Shown: positions 52,598 to 64,000, counted from the first letter of the stretch. The stretch is DNA of 64,000 nucleotides from Ceratopteris richardii (GCA_020310875.1 MU260054.1:689501-753500), one strand, 5' to 3'. Numbers and translations: made by a program. The notes: generated by a model not told the origin, from the letters alone.

Positions 52598-54736
52598 TTA
52601 TGGCTCATCTATTATGCCTTCTAAATACATAGTTCGTGCTAATCTAAAAGTTTGGGAAATTTTCTTCTTTAATGATTCTATCATCTGCTTCAAAATTTCC
52701 GGCTCTATGAGCTGGGCGTCTGTCCGTACTGAACTTGAAGAAATAACTTGAGTCATCAAAAGTTCTGCTTGTGTCTGCAGAAAAGCCTCCTGTAAATAAA
52801 ACTCATTCGAGAGAGCCGCATCCCTACTGACCTTCATATCTGCTATATGTTTATTTATTTGAGCTAGTCTTTCTTTCTGAGCGTCGAGATGGTTCTCTCT
52901 TCTTTCGATCTCCTGATTCTGAAATTGTATTGTTCTGGAGTAGGCATCCCTTTCTTTTCTAACACTTGCTAAGTCCTTCTCTAGTTGAGCTTCCATGGTC
53001 AAATGGCGTTTAATCATATTATTTACTTCAGATAAATCAGAAGTTCTTCTCTGGAGTTCTTCAGTAGTCTTCATAGCAAAATCGTGCATCTCTTGTCCTC
53101 TTTGTACCACTTCATCTAGCTGCTGTCTGGTTTCTTCTAATAAATTTCCTATTGCTATTCGGGCATCCTCTTTATCTTGGACTATCTGCTTCAATTTGAC
53201 TAATTCTGCATCTGCAACAGTTAATAACTCTTCTTTTTCTTGGACTGCTACCACTACCACATCTCGTTGACTGGTAATTGCCTCCTGTTCGGCAAGTCTG
53301 GCTTGGAGCTCCTTAATCTGTTCATTTAAAGTTTGGTTTTTTGCTTTGACTGCAACTAGTTCTTCCTGGAGAGGGCTAATCTCTGCTTCCAGAATTTCAA
53401 CCTTATGCCGGAAATCATCTCTGATACTATCAGTGACTTCTTTCATTTGTACTGGTAATTGCTGCGATAGATGGATCAGCATCTGTCCCATAGTTGCAAG
53501 CTCAGAAAATACAGGGATTGAAGGAACGGGAAGATGAGGATGGGGTTGAGATGAAGAGGTTGTGAGGAGCTGTTGGGAATTTGGTGGAGAATAGTTTGGT
53601 GACGAGGATGAAGAAGCGGCAGGTTCCTCAGTGACAATTGGTGGAACAGGGATAATGGGTTAAATAGGTGGAGAAGTGAGAAGAACAGAGTTATTAGAAT
53701 CCACGACCGTAATTAATTCTTCAACAATTTCTTTAACAATGTGTTGTTCGTCTTCTTGTCTTTCCGGTTCAGATTGCTGCTGAGATTCCTCTTTAGTGGA
53801 ACTTTCTCCAGAGCTGGCGGTATCATCATGCTCTTGTTGGTTCTCTGAAGCAGACTGCGTTGATGAATCATGATGCATGGAGGTTGCAGTGTCGTGAAAA
53901 GTTTCTTCTTCGTTCCCTTCTTCTTCTTTGTCGTTTGCTTTATCTTTTGCGACTGAACCCTGTACTTCACTGTCAGATGAACTTATTCTGATTCTTTTGC
54001 GACGGAAGAGCTGAAAGAGTTCCTCTTCATCATCTTCATCGTCTTCCAGGATCTGCGCAGACTCTTCATGATGCAGTACCGGACCTCTGGGTGGTGGTTG
54101 TGCTGCTTGTATGACTGGAAACAAAAAAGAGATGATGTGCGGTAATCTCGATCGTGGCATATCTCCTTTATTGACCTGTTTAATTATCGAAACGCATTCT
54201 CTGTGAATGCAATGGAAAAAGTAAGATGCAAAGTTTACAGGTTCCCTGGCAGACATATCTATTGCTGAATAGAAAGGGAGACAGATGCCATATGTGCGTT
54301 TCTGCAGGTTGAGGATGGCTACTAAGAATTGTAATGTTGATCGTTTAGTTTCGGGGCGACAGAGGATTGCATATTCATTGGATGAATGCCTAGGAAATAA
54401 TTCAATCATGGTTGCGATGGGCAGATTAGGGCCATTCTCCCGACCTTGCAGAGAGAGCCGAAATGCATCAGCAAAGGTTTGGAGGGTAATTACGGTACGA
54501 GAGGGCAGGGAAGTGATAGGCCAACTCTGCTCCGTAGCACGTGTGGCAGCGATGGCGGCAATGATTTGTGCGTAGAAAGGGTGGCAATCCACTAAATGCC
54601 AAGGCAATTCAGCGAAATTGACCAACCCACGTACGCGCAGGAACTCACCTACATCAGCAGGGAGTCCTTCACGAAAGGCAGCGAACTTTGCCAGAGCTTT
54701 CATGATGCACAGACAATAGCAAGCACGAGAACACAA
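52598..54736 (-). pseudogene. Extra ORF downstream of Gypsy integrase, coiled-coil protein
   Basis: The N-terminal half (from about 54700) has a globular segment of some 210 residues (FREGLPADVGEFLRVRG, LQTFADAFRL, YGICLPFYSAID), then an acidic, Ser/Glu-rich stretch. The C-terminal half (53491-52598) is nearly all heptad-patterned coiled coil (EELVAVKAKNQTLNEQIKEL, LEKDLASVRKERDAYSRTIQ). The globular part resembles ORF1-type proteins of Athila elements in character. Extra ORFs between pol and the 3' LTR are known in plant Tat/Athila families, their function unknown. There is no transmembrane segment to suggest an envelope. About one break. Confidence 0.65.
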
Positions 54737-55030
54737 GGATTATAGAGAGCACAAACACACAGACCACGCAAACACAATAGCGATTAACAGCGGAACAAAA
54801 AAGGTTAAGTAGGTAATCGGCAACAAGAAGTAATTGAATTCGTTAATCATCACGCGATATTGAGATGATAGCCTCATAACTTCGGTGTGCATGCATGAGC
54901 AGAACGATAATGTCGGGCGGCTGTTGATCATAATTAGGTAGCAAAACGAGGATATTTACAAATTTATTTTATTAAGCACGCAAAAAACAAAAAAGAAAGT
55001 AAATAACACGTGGAAAGAATGAAGAACACG

Positions 55031-55753
55031 TCAGTGAGAATCAGGTGGTTGATGATACGACTGCAACTTTGAACCATTGATCACTTTCGGAAGAGGAATT
55101 CCGGTCAAAGTAGTCAACCGAAAAGTAGCTGGGCCCACTTGTTCAGTAATCCGGTAAGGACCAAACCATCGTAACTTGAATTTTCTAGTCGAGCGATTTG
55201 ATTTTGCATTGTAAAAGAGCACAAGTTGTCCTACCATAAAAACTGGAGTTTTTAGATATCGATCATGTGTTTGAGCTTGCCGTAACTATACTTCTTGAAG
55301 AGTTAGAAAACTTGTCCATCGATGCTCATCTAGTTCTCTGAGTGTATCCAACCGAAATGACAGAGATTCTTCAGGTAACAGTTTCTGAGTGATGGCTACA
55401 CGTAGACTTGGCACAACGATCTCCATTGGTGCTATGGCTTCCAATCCATAAGCCAGTTTGAAACGGGTTAATCCTGTTGCTACCTTGTATGTAGTCCGGT
55501 ATGCCCATAAGACTGCAGGTAACAACTGATTCCATCTTTCCGATGATTCCAGAATTAGTTTTCGAAGCATATTCAACAAGGTTTTGTTTGTACTTTCAGC
55601 CAAACCATTAGCACGAGGATAATATGGTGAACTGAATTTATGCATAATCTGAAAAGAATGTGTGAGCACTATCATTAAATTGTTAACAAAATGTGTGCCT
55701 TGATCTGTCACAAGCTGCAGAGGTAAGCCAAAACGTGGAAAAACATCCTGCAT
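55031..55753 (-). pseudogene. Gypsy integrase fragment
   Basis: The minus strand reads RFGLPLQLVTDQGTHFVNNL, YPRANGLAESTNKTLLNML, WAYRTTYKVATG, then a C-terminal module (FKLRWFGPYRITEQVG) typical of Gypsy integrase ends. No chromodomain is seen. Broken. Confidence 0.88.
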
Positions 55754-55903
55754 TAGACACTTTGCTACCGAAACAGCTGTGGCAGACTGTAAAGCTCAAG
55801 CTTCTGCCCACCTGGTAGCATAATCTGTACATGTCATAATATAGCGGTTATTACTGAGTATTGTTGGAGGTGTAATAGGTCCAATAAAATCAAGACCCCA
55901 CTT

Positions 55904-57763
55904 CTAGAAAGGTTCTAAAGGTAAGATAGGTTGTAGAGGGAAGAAGTGGCGTTGTAACGGTTGTCCAGATCTCTGACAATTGTCACAGTTTTTGACAAAC
56001 TGAGATACATCCCTGTACATAGTAGGCCACCAAAGTCCACTTTGCAAAATTTTCCGGTGCATTAAATCTGCTGCAAAATGTCCACCAGAAGGAATTGAGT
56101 GAGCCAAAGTAATAACTGAGTTAACTTCATGTGGAGGAATACAACGAAGTAAAATTCCAGTGTGATCTATATAGTATAATTCCCCAGCAATCAACCAAAA
56201 TCGACGACTGTAAACTGCAATTTTCCTACGCATTGCAGGAGAAGTCTGAGAAGGAAGACATCCATTAGTAAGAAAGGTTAATAACTGATCATAATATGTA
56301 GATGGCATAGGAGGTTCTGTAGAGTCATCATTAGTTGGTTCAGCAACATAAATCGCTGGTGTGGTGTCATCAACACCGACCGGAGCCTCACCGGAATCCA
56401 ACCGAGAAAGGAAATATGATAAGGCATGTGCAGTTCCGGGTCGATGAATTACTTCATAATCAAACTCTTGTAAAAGTAGAACCCAACGTGCTAAACAACC
56501 ACCTAAATGCTGTTGTTGTACCAGATAGACAAGTGCAGCATGATCTACATGAAAAGTAAACTTGCGACCAAGTAAATAATGCCTGAATTTCTTGACAGAA
56601 TATATTAAACCCAGACATTCTCTTTCAGTTACAAAGTAATTCTTTTCAACAGGAGCAAGCCTTCGACTTGCATAGTAAACAGGCCTGAACCACTTATCAG
56701 TTTGTTGCATTAAAATGCTTCCAATGGAAATATCTGATGCGTCTACAAAAACATGAAATTGGCGTCCCCAATCAGGTGGTTGTAAAATTGGGACCTGTGT
56801 TAATAAACATTTTAGACGATCAAATGTTGTTTGACATTCCTGAGTCCAATCAAATTGTCGAGGAGTACTGGTTATTAACCGGTTTAGTGGTATTGCTAAA
56901 TGAGCAAGCCACCGTAAGTGTCGACCATGCCATCTTAATTGACCCATGAAGCGCATTACTTCTTTTGGTGTAGTAGGCACAGGTGCTTCTAAAACAGCTG
57001 CAATTTTATCTGGATCAACTTGAATACCCTGTGCAGATACAATATGGCCAAGTAGCTTACCACATGAAACCGCAAACACAGACTTGTTTGGGTTCAGGCA
57101 GAGTCTGTATTCTCTGCATTTCTCAAAGCAACACCGTAAATGATACAGGTGTGCTACCATCTTACCGAATAAAGAGAAATCATCAAGATAGACTTGCATA
57201 AAAGAAGTAAGATAAAGGGAGAATATTTCCTGCATACACCGCTGAAAAGTACTAGGAGCATTTCTTAACCCAAACCACATGACTGTACAAGCAAAAACTC
57301 CCCAGTTGGTGATGAAAGTTATCTTCGATATGTCTATTTCAGCCATTATGACCTGGTTATACCCACTATAACCGTCCAAAAATGAGTACATTTCATGGCC
57401 TACTACTCTGTCTAACATTGTGTCAAGAAATGGAAGAGGAAACGGATCAAGCACCGTAGCTGCATTCATTTTTCGGTAATCCACACATATTCGAAGTTGC
57501 TTATTCTTTTTAGGAACAATAACGATTGGTGAGATCCATTCAGCGTGTTCTACTGGTACAATGAATCCGACTTTTAATAATCTATCAAGCTCTGCCTTTA
57601 CCTGTGCTGCATAATTTGGATTCATCCAGTAGCTAGGTTGTTTGATGGGTTTTGCTTCTGGCTTCAGCATGACCCTATGTTGATATATACGAGGATCCAA
57701 ACCCTTTATATCTTTGTAGTCCCATGCAAAAACATCAGAATACTCACGAAGGAGGTGGATCAA
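55904..57763 (-). pseudogene. Gypsy reverse transcriptase-RNase H and integrase zinc domain
   Basis: A 619-codon stretch. It has RT motifs (FIVPVEHAEWISPIVIVPKK, YSFLDGYSGYNQV, VYLDDFSLFG), RNase H (FHVFVDASDISIGSIL, FHVDHAALVYL), and the H2C2 finger (HSIPSGGHFAAD... CDNCQRSG). The segment VFAWDYKDIKGLDPRI before RT is a Tat/Athila-type marker, also seen in the 17-30 kb Gypsy. Confidence 0.9.
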
Positions 57764-57769
57764 GTCTGC

Positions 57770-58828
57770 TTAGAACTCTTCAGACAATCCTTCTTTTATC
57801 TTGACAGGTCGCTGATTGACTTCGTCTCCTAAATTATAGGTGATTAACTGATCTTCCGGAACATAGAATTGACTAGGTCTCACCTGATCATCAGTTGACT
57901 TTAAGATTTGTTGTAGAACTATTTTATCTAGAGCATCAGTATCTTCTGTCTCTATTTCTTCGGTCACAGGTATCACCGTACATGCTGCCGGACTCCAGTT
58001 ATCTACAACTGATTGCAAATCAACAGTCCCTAGGAAGATCAAATCTATGTTATTCTTCAAAAATTCTTCTTCTTCATCATCGGACAAACCATCTAACATG
58101 TGTACTGGCTCTGCCACATAAGGTCTAGCATGTAATTCACAAGGCTGAATAGCATCTAACTTGACAATATATTTGCGGTTGTTGTCCTTAAAAGTAAGTT
58201 CATGTGCAGACCAATCCTGTATAACCTTAGCTTGTTTCAGCCAAGGACGACCAAAAAGAAGATTATAACCCAAGCTAGCTTCCGGTATTTCTAAGACGAC
58301 AAAAGTCATCTTAAATGTTGTTCCCTACAAGGTTATTGGGACATTCCGTACGAGTCCCACTGGATGAACTATAGATTGATCAGCCATTCTTACAAAAAAC
58401 TGAAAAGGTTCAATTTGATTCCAGCCTAACTTTTTACAGAGGGCTGCAGTGGCTATATTTACACCAGACCCACCATCAATTAGTACTTGCGTAATTTTAT
58501 GATTTTTGTACCATACCGTGATTAAAGGGACCGAATGGTCCACCGTAGAATCAGCTTCTGGTTGTATTGTTGTTGTTGCTGGAATGCAGGCAGACTCCAA
58601 ACTGAACTGTTGCTGGAATTGTTGATGAACTCCCGGCACAAGTGCAAGTAATTGCCCTAGAGGGAGAGTAATGGTTGCCTTGGATAAAATTTCCCATGCT
58701 TGATGTGCTTGAATTGTACCTTGCCCTGATTCGGAAGAGGATGCGCTTGTTACTGGATTAGAATCTTGTTCCTGTGTTCCTTCCTTAGGTAGCGGAATTT
58801 GTGTCACCGGAATAGGATCTAGTAACAC
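57770..58828 (-). pseudogene. Gypsy protease region
   Basis: The minus strand reads ITQVLIDGGSGVNIATAALC (retropepsin active site, DGGSG form), KLGWNQIEPFQF and later LLFGRPWLKQAKVIQDWSAH, the conserved end of the protease. Acidic linker sequence follows. Broken. Confidence 0.85.
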
Positions 58829-58925
58829 TGTAGGTTATGTGGTGGTCCATTGACTAGCCTTATCATACATTCTCTGTTGTTCATGAATGCCTGGTTCAAA
58901 TATCTCAGCCGCGGGTTGCAGTTGC

Positions 58926-60415
58926 TTATCGGATCGGGGTCTGAATTACGGTAGCTTGTGTTTCTACTGGTGTGATATGGACCATATTAGTCATTGGGTT
59001 TTGACATTCTTTTTTCCTCTGATCATATTCAGCTGCATCTTTACAAAATCTTCGTATGTGACCAAACTCACCGCAAAAATGGCAGCGAGGTGGTGGCAAA
59101 TTAGTCCCTTCCTGTGCGGGTCCTGCCTGCCAGTGATTTGCATTGAAGTTTGTATTTCTCTGGCCTCGATAATTTCGGTAGCCTTGCTGCTGATTATTTC
59201 TCATCTGAGGTGGTACATAGTGAGTGGCCGGCTATCCTGGTTCCTGTATAATAGCATTTACAGTTGCTGGTCCTTGTACTTTGGCATTATATGCACAACT
59301 TTCGGTGGAGTGTACGATAGTATTGCAGATAGCACAATACATCTGATTGAGTGTGCAATTGGCACTGGTATGCCCTGAATTCTTGCATGTAGTACAGAAC
59401 ATTTGTCTCGCCGGATCCTCTGTAATATTTTTACCTGCTTTCAACCACTCTCCAACCTTATTCTCGAGTTGTAAGGCCATTGCAATCACCGCATCGAGTG
59501 TCATAGCTCCCACACAGCAGATAATCATAATATGTCTGAGTTGCAGAGTCAAACCATTGATAAACCACAGAGTGATGATATCATCTGGCAAGTTGGCATG
59601 GGCCGGTGGTAATTGCCTCAAATGATTTCGAAATAAAGTAGCATATTCCTGCACAGTCTGGTGCAGTTTTTGTTTGTTGTTCTGTAAATAATAAAAAATT
59701 TTGGCCAGATTCTTCTTTAACCGGAATCTCTGTAAAAATGCATCGCGTACTGCCTCATAGGTAACAAAATGATTAAAATCATACTCAGTGAGCCATCTTG
59801 CTGCTTCATTAACTAAAGTGGATTGGAATACGATGGCTTTGTATGCCGGATCTGGTGGATGGTTTAATATACTGCATAACTAATCTCAAAAGTACGTACA
59901 TGAGCGTCAGGATTGTCACCTGGAAAACCACCAAATTTGGTGTATGTTACTTCTGTCAGAGCTGGTCGGGGTGGAAATGGATGTTGTTGTTGTTGCTGCT
60001 GCTGTTGTTGTTGTTGTTGTTGCTGTTTCCCACCCATGGTGTTAGTAGTGGTACTACTACTACTCCCTGAGTCCTGAGGTGGTGTCTCTTGACTGTCGGA
60101 ATCTGTATTGTCAGCCTGTGCACTCTCCGGCTTGATAATATCGTTCAATCTCTTTCGGATTTCAGCTTCGAATAAGCTACCTTCCTCGTTGATATCCACT
60201 GTAGGGAAGCTTACTCTGAATAATGGTGACCGGAATGAAGATTCACCAGGAAATGGTAAACTATCACCGGGTAACGGTGAACTCTCTGTAGCTGGGACCG
60301 AAATATTACCGAAATTAGTCCAAGTTTCACCAAAACAAGGTACTCTTTTTCCTTCACTGATTTCTTTAGCCAACACGCTTGTTGAGCCCATAAAAGTCAT
60401 GTTGGTCAAAGCCAA
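58926..60415 (-). pseudogene. Gypsy Gag region
   Basis: The minus strand starts MALTNMTFMGSTSVLAKEIS, passes a poly-Gln run and FGGFPGDNPDAHVRTF (Gag core start). It continues with FINGLTLQLRHIM, then several CCHC knuckles (CTTCKNSGHTSANC, CHFCGEFGHIRRFC). Several breaks. Confidence 0.82.
59982..60026 (-). repeat. CAA/CAG microsatellite (poly-Gln in Gag)
   Basis: A 45-base trinucleotide run encoding about 15 Gln in the Gypsy Gag, likely length-variable. Confidence 0.92.
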
Positions 60416-60462
60416 CCGGTCAAAGTCAACAAGCCAACAGGTGCAAAGTCAAAGTGCCTAAG

Positions 60463-61362
60463 TGACAATTAATTGTCCCGCAAAGGGTAAATTGGAGAAG
60501 AGGGTTGCGTATTTTCTCTAATTTCCCTAAGGATCAGAATGTGTTTTAAAGTATTTGGGAAGGTTTAGGTGAACCCCCTTTAGTACACAAAGGAAGAATT
60601 AAAAGGGAATGTGAAGGCATGTGAAGCGGAAAAATGTACGCACAAGTAAAAGTATGACCCCCATTAAAATTTTTGGTTTTACACTAAAGTCACTACAGGA
60701 CAAAGGGCAATTCGTTGGCCGCCAACTAAAAAGAGAATCTTGGGACATCAAAGGAAGCCCAAGAGTCTATGGCAGTTAGAAGTCACGGGAACGGCGGATT
60801 CAAGAGGAAGGACAAAGGCTATTCTTAAACACATTGAGAAGGAGCAAGAGAGAGCTTCAGAAGAAGCAAGAAAGAAAAGGAAGAGCCACCAGTGTGCGAC
60901 GAGACTGAAGAGTGCAAGAGGTGTCAAGAGGAAGGTGTGCAGAGAAGGCGGGTTGGATTCCAAGAGTCCCAAGGTCTATTGTGTGTGCGCGCCGAGATAC
61001 CAACTCCTTAGCTTGGTGGAAGCTTAGTGCAAGGTGTGCACAAGGGAAGCGTGAAGCAAGCAAAGGATTGGTGCAGGAGAGGCCGCTGACAGAGGACTTG
61101 TGATAATTGGTCTTCAGTAATTGATATTCTTTGAAGTTGTATTTAGTCATTGATTGGGCTATATTCAGTAATTGATATTCTCTGAAGTTGTATTTAGTCA
61201 TTGATTGGACTATATTCAGTCATTGTAACTGTGGCAAGATAATCAATATTCAAGGTTTCCAGGAGTACTCTCTTACAGAAGTTCTCACCGTTATTTCATT
61301 TTTATCATCTCCTTTTTCTCCTACAAACCCTCAAACTCCTTCTTGTCCACGAATCCCCAACA
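60463..61362 (+). repeat. 5' LTR of right-hand Gypsy
   Basis: About 900 bp from TGACAATT to CCCAACA. The right end is fixed by the primer site; the left end is inferred from TG and the loss of similarity to the neighbouring Gypsy leader. A 57-base segment is tandemly repeated at about 61110-61220 (CAGTAATTGATATTCT and CTGAAGTTGTATTTAG words). Confidence 0.6.
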
Positions 61363-61366
61363 AATT

Positions 61367-61383
61367 TGGCACGCACGGTGGGA
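61367..61383 (+). other. Gypsy primer-binding site
   Basis: TGGCACGCACGGTGGGA lies four bases inside the LTR end. It shares its first 15 bases with the site at 52558, so both elements probably use the same primer tRNA. Confidence 0.7.
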
Positions 61384-61522
61384 CATCCAAGGAGATTTGA
61401 GCATAGGAGACTATATATTGCCATTGGAGAGCAATATTCCAGTGTCGACAACACTACTCCAGTGGGCCAAAAGGTACATATTTTAATCAATTGTCTCATT
61501 TTAAGTGGACTATGAATAGCTC

Positions 61523-63886
61523 ATGACCGCGACCCGGTCACAAACCTTGAGGATCAAGTGCAAGCAGACAAGAAGAAAGACGAACAGAAGATCATCGAGT
61601 CCACTTTCATCGACTTCATCGATAGGAAGCATGGCAGGACAGGTGGACCTAGAAATCTTGCTCTCCAGATTAAACATAAAATTTCCCTCCTTCAGAGGTT
61701 TAGCCCATGAGGACCCAGATGAGCACATTCGAAGATTTCTTGCATTATGTAAGACTAGAGGGCTAATGGGTAGGGAAGATGCTTTCTTGATACTCTTCCC
61801 CGCCACATTGGAAGGTCTGGCAGACAAGTGGTTTAGCCAGTTTGCTGAAAATCACTTTACCTCTTGGGATTTGATGAAAGAGGCTTTTAAAAATCAATTT
61901 CAGCATGGCAACACGGCTGAGATCATTATAGAAGAATTGGAAAACTTGAAATTGGGTCCAGGAGAAAAGTTCCCAGAGTTCGTGACCAGGGCCAAAGCAC
62001 TAATGGCTAAACTACCAGATCCACCACACGACTTCTTTGTCAAGAAGTGGTTAGCCAAACCTCTACCTGTGGTCACCCAATGCAAAATAAAAGAGTTAGT
62101 GCTACCTACTGCCTCTGTTGAGGAGTTCATCAATACGGCCACACGCTTGGAACAGATAAGGCACCAGTATGGTGCAACCTCTTCCCAACCATCATATGGT
62201 ACAGAACTGGAGGACCCAGTGAGCCAGTTAAGAAGGGAATTGGAGGGCTTGAAAAGGAATAAGCCCTACACAGAGGAGGAGACTACTGTAGCTCAGCTGA
62301 GAAAAGAGATTGAAGCCCTCAAGCTCCAAAAGGCAGAGGAAGCCCAAGCAGAAGAACTAGCTCAGCTAAGGCAGGAGTTGCAAGAACTCAAAGGAGGCGG
62401 CATTAAGAACGGACTCTGGTGCTCCATGTGCAGCAAGCAAGGGCACATAGTAAGTGAATGTCCTTTGCTAAATGTGACTTGTCAATTATGCAGGAAGATT
62501 GGGCATGAGGCCCATGAATGCCAAGTAAGGGGAATGCCGACAACGACATACTGGACACAAGGAGGACTTTTGCCACCAGCAAATGTAATGGCAGCAGCAG
62601 CAAACCAAGGTATCAACTATAATCCTAGACCGAGAACTAACTTTGCAAATGGGCCTAGAAGGCCAATTATTTGCTTCAGATGTGGAGAATGTGGGCACTA
62701 CCAATCTAGGTGCACCCTCCCAGAAAATGCACCTCCTTGCAGGAACTGTCCAAAGGCCAGGGATCACTATACAAACTGTTGTCCTAAGAATCAAGCCTCT
62801 ACTTCTGGACCCCATCTCCAAATGATCTCTGTATTCAAGGAGGAAACACTCCCTGAGGTGAATGAACCCTCACCATCTACTAGAGTGGTACAATTAGAAG
62901 AACTCGAATCTTTTGCAGTACAGACAAGAAGCAAAGGAACGGCAAAAGTGGTAGAAAATCAAGAATTGATAATTAAGGAATTGAACAAAGACAGAGTTGC
63001 AATTGAAGACAAAGATACTACAAGTGCAGACACAAACCACAATGAATGTCTCATAGGCACCAGTGATGCCATTGGGCATGCCTTCAACAGGGCTCAAGAA
63101 GAGTTTGGCAAAGCAAATGAAGCTCACTCTCTTAAAGAGTCAGAGGCCTCAAAACTACTCAAGTCAATGAAGAAGGAGGTTAGTATTTTTTATTTAATAA
63201 AGATGGATGGGAAATTCAGGTCAGAATTATTGCAGATAATTGATGAGGCTTCTACTACAAGCTTAGTGGCCAAGACTGCTATTTTACATAAAGGGATAAT
63301 TAGGGGGGAAGCACCCCTTACAGATTATAAAAGTCCTCGGCTTACAATATCAATCAAGGGTCATGAATTTCAAGGTGTTATTGTAGATGGTGGTTCTGGC
63401 ATTAACTTGATGCCTGAACATACCATGAAAAGGATTGGACTCCACCCTTCAAGACCTGCAAATTTCACGGTTACTTTGGCAGATCAGAGCAAAGTAAGGC
63501 CCTTGGGGGTAATCCCAAAAGTTCCACTTGAAGTACAAGGTAATCTATTCATTCTGGATTTTGTGGTTCTAAGATTGCCTCAGGTTGAAGGAGGATTTCC
63601 TCTCTTAATTGGAAGACCTTGGCTGAGGCATGCCAGTGTCATTCATCATTGGGGTAAGGACACTATGTGGGTACAAAAGAAAGGGCAGGAGCTGACACAA
63701 ATTCATTTAGAAGAAGGCCCAGACAATCAAGGAAACACTAGTATGATGTGTTGGTGCATTTTGCCCAAGCCTACATGCTTGATATGCTTGATATTATCCT
63801 CATTTGTAAGTCACATGAGTAGTCATGTGAACACCTCTTGTAAAAGAGTACATTTTATCTCTTGTAAATGGAAAAAGAAAAAGTAA
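61523..63886 (+). CDS. Gypsy Gag-protease polyprotein
   Basis: A 787-codon frame. It has a Gag core (about residues 45-190: FPSFRGLAHEDPDEHIRRF, LEGLADKWFSQF), a coiled coil (about 225-295: QLRRELEGLKRN, LRKEIEALKLQ, LRQELQELKG) and four zinc knuckles. The first three are CSMCSKQGHIVSEC, CQLCRKIGHEAHEC and CFRCGECGHYQSRC; the fourth (CRNCPKARDHYTNCC) is less regular. A linker of about 150 residues follows, then an aspartic protease (VIVDGGSGINLMP about 617, LLIGRPWLRHASV about 698). Gag and protease in one frame with Pol separate is common in this branch. The start is the first ATG after a 160-base leader; the internal MAGQVDLEI at 61631 is an alternative. Confidence 0.85.
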   Translation: MTATRSQTLRIKCKQTRRKTNRRSSSPLSSTSSIGSMAGQVDLEILLSRLNIKFPSFRGLAHEDPDEHIRRFLALCKTRGLMGREDAFLILFPATLEGLADKWFSQFAENHFTSWDLMKEAFKNQFQHGNTAEIIIEELENLKLGPGEKFPEFVTRAKALMAKLPDPPHDFFVKKWLAKPLPVVTQCKIKELVLPTASVEEFINTATRLEQIRHQYGATSSQPSYGTELEDPVSQLRRELEGLKRNKPYTEEETTVAQLRKEIEALKLQKAEEAQAEELAQLRQELQELKGGGIKNGLWCSMCSKQGHIVSECPLLNVTCQLCRKIGHEAHECQVRGMPTTTYWTQGGLLPPANVMAAAANQGINYNPRPRTNFANGPRRPIICFRCGECGHYQSRCTLPENAPPCRNCPKARDHYTNCCPKNQASTSGPHLQMISVFKEETLPEVNEPSPSTRVVQLEELESFAVQTRSKGTAKVVENQELIIKELNKDRVAIEDKDTTSADTNHNECLIGTSDAIGHAFNRAQEEFGKANEAHSLKESEASKLLKSMKKEVSIFYLIKMDGKFRSELLQIIDEASTTSLVAKTAILHKGIIRGEAPLTDYKSPRLTISIKGHEFQGVIVDGGSGINLMPEHTMKRIGLHPSRPANFTVTLADQSKVRPLGVIPKVPLEVQGNLFILDFVVLRLPQVEGGFPLLIGRPWLRHASVIHHWGKDTMWVQKKGQELTQIHLEEGPDNQGNTSMMCWCILPKPTCLICLILSSFVSHMSSHVNTSCKRVHFISCKWKKKK

Positions 63887-64000
63887 AAGGATGGCTTACC
63901 TCATCCATGATGTAAAAGCAAATTCGTGGCTCCAACTACCAAAATCACGAATTTTTGAGCTGAGGGAATCTCTCCTAACTTTGGGGATCACTTTTAGGTG
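63887..64000 (+). other. Gypsy sequence after Gag-protease, window end
   Basis: Only 114 bases; no recognisable Pol motif before the window ends. Confidence 0.4.

Larger units (their letters stand above)
52585..60462 (-). mobile_element. Minus-strand Tat/Athila-like Gypsy, internal region
   Basis: Read from 60415 leftward: Gag, protease, RT, RNase H, integrase, then extra ORF sequence to 52598. Neither of its own LTRs is evident: the left side abuts a plus-oriented LTR and primer site, the right side the plus-oriented LTR of the next Gypsy. It is broken in roughly eight or more places and is older than the 17-30 kb element. Confidence 0.85.
60463..64000 (+). mobile_element. Plus-strand Gypsy element, 5' part (runs out of window)
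   Basis: LTR 60463-61362, primer site, short leader and a Gag-protease frame. Pol and the 3' LTR lie beyond position 64000. The protease form DGGSG and the LIGRPWLR block match Tat/Athila-like Gypsies. The visible coding part is open throughout and may be whole. Confidence 0.82.

Noticed and set aside
52995-53270. Plus-strand Ser-rich open frame
   Set aside because: It is the antisense shadow of the coiled-coil ORF on the minus strand.

Overview
This is a repeat-dense stretch of a large plant nuclear genome. Nearly every kilobase belongs to a transposable element, most nested in one another, and no intact host gene is visible. The evidence for a plant is the Copia primer sites of the initiator-methionine type, the Athila/Tat-type Gypsy elements, a CACTA (En/Spm) DNA transposon and pieces of a land-plant plastid genome with ndh genes. 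The plastid rps7 fragment and the CACTA transposase read more like fern or other non-flowering vascular plants than angiosperms, from memory and with low confidence.

Layout. 1-11299: two very young Ty1/copia elements in tandem sharing a middle LTR, inserted into the integrase of an older minus-strand Copia (11300-14985). That element also holds a solo LTR (12197-13203). 15041-15131: a short pol III-like sequence with a tRNA-type A box joined to the 3' half of 5S rRNA. 15603-32456: a decayed plus-strand Copia split by a recent 13-kb Athila/Tat-like Gypsy (17319-30308, identical LTRs, 5-bp target duplication). 32457-34570: an antisense Gypsy polymerase scrap and a second fragment of the same Copia family. 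34571-38133: AT-rich sequence with nothing I can assign.

38134-47977: a degenerate CACTA transposon, cut on the right by a Copia element. It has a CACTA terminus with a five-unit, 24-bp subterminal array. A small spliced gene runs on the minus strand, divergent from a multi-exon transposase gene on the plus strand. Two features stand out. A SET-like methyltransferase domain lies between the transposase's zinc-finger exon and its TNP2 core. A large transposase intron holds two inverted copies of a fragment resembling DMS3/GMI1 (SMC-hinge proteins, DMS3 being an RNA-directed DNA methylation factor), flanking about 2 kb of shuffled plastid DNA (rps7, rps2, trnA-UGC, ndhA, rpl20, rpoC1, 23S rRNA).

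47978-50326: a Copia LTR and Gag. 50327-50629: a scrap of a host dienelactone-hydrolase-like gene. 51713-52584: a plus-oriented LTR with an unusually long tRNA-like primer site. 52585-60462: a minus-strand Tat/Athila-like Gypsy with an extra coiled-coil ORF downstream of integrase. 60463-64000: the 5' end of another plus-strand Gypsy with a Gag-protease ORF, running out of the window.

How it fits together: the window is mainly a record of successive insertions, so the genes do not form a host pathway. The CACTA element is the only part that combines unexpected cargo: a chromatin-modifier-like domain, and an inverted repeat of what may be a host silencing gene.
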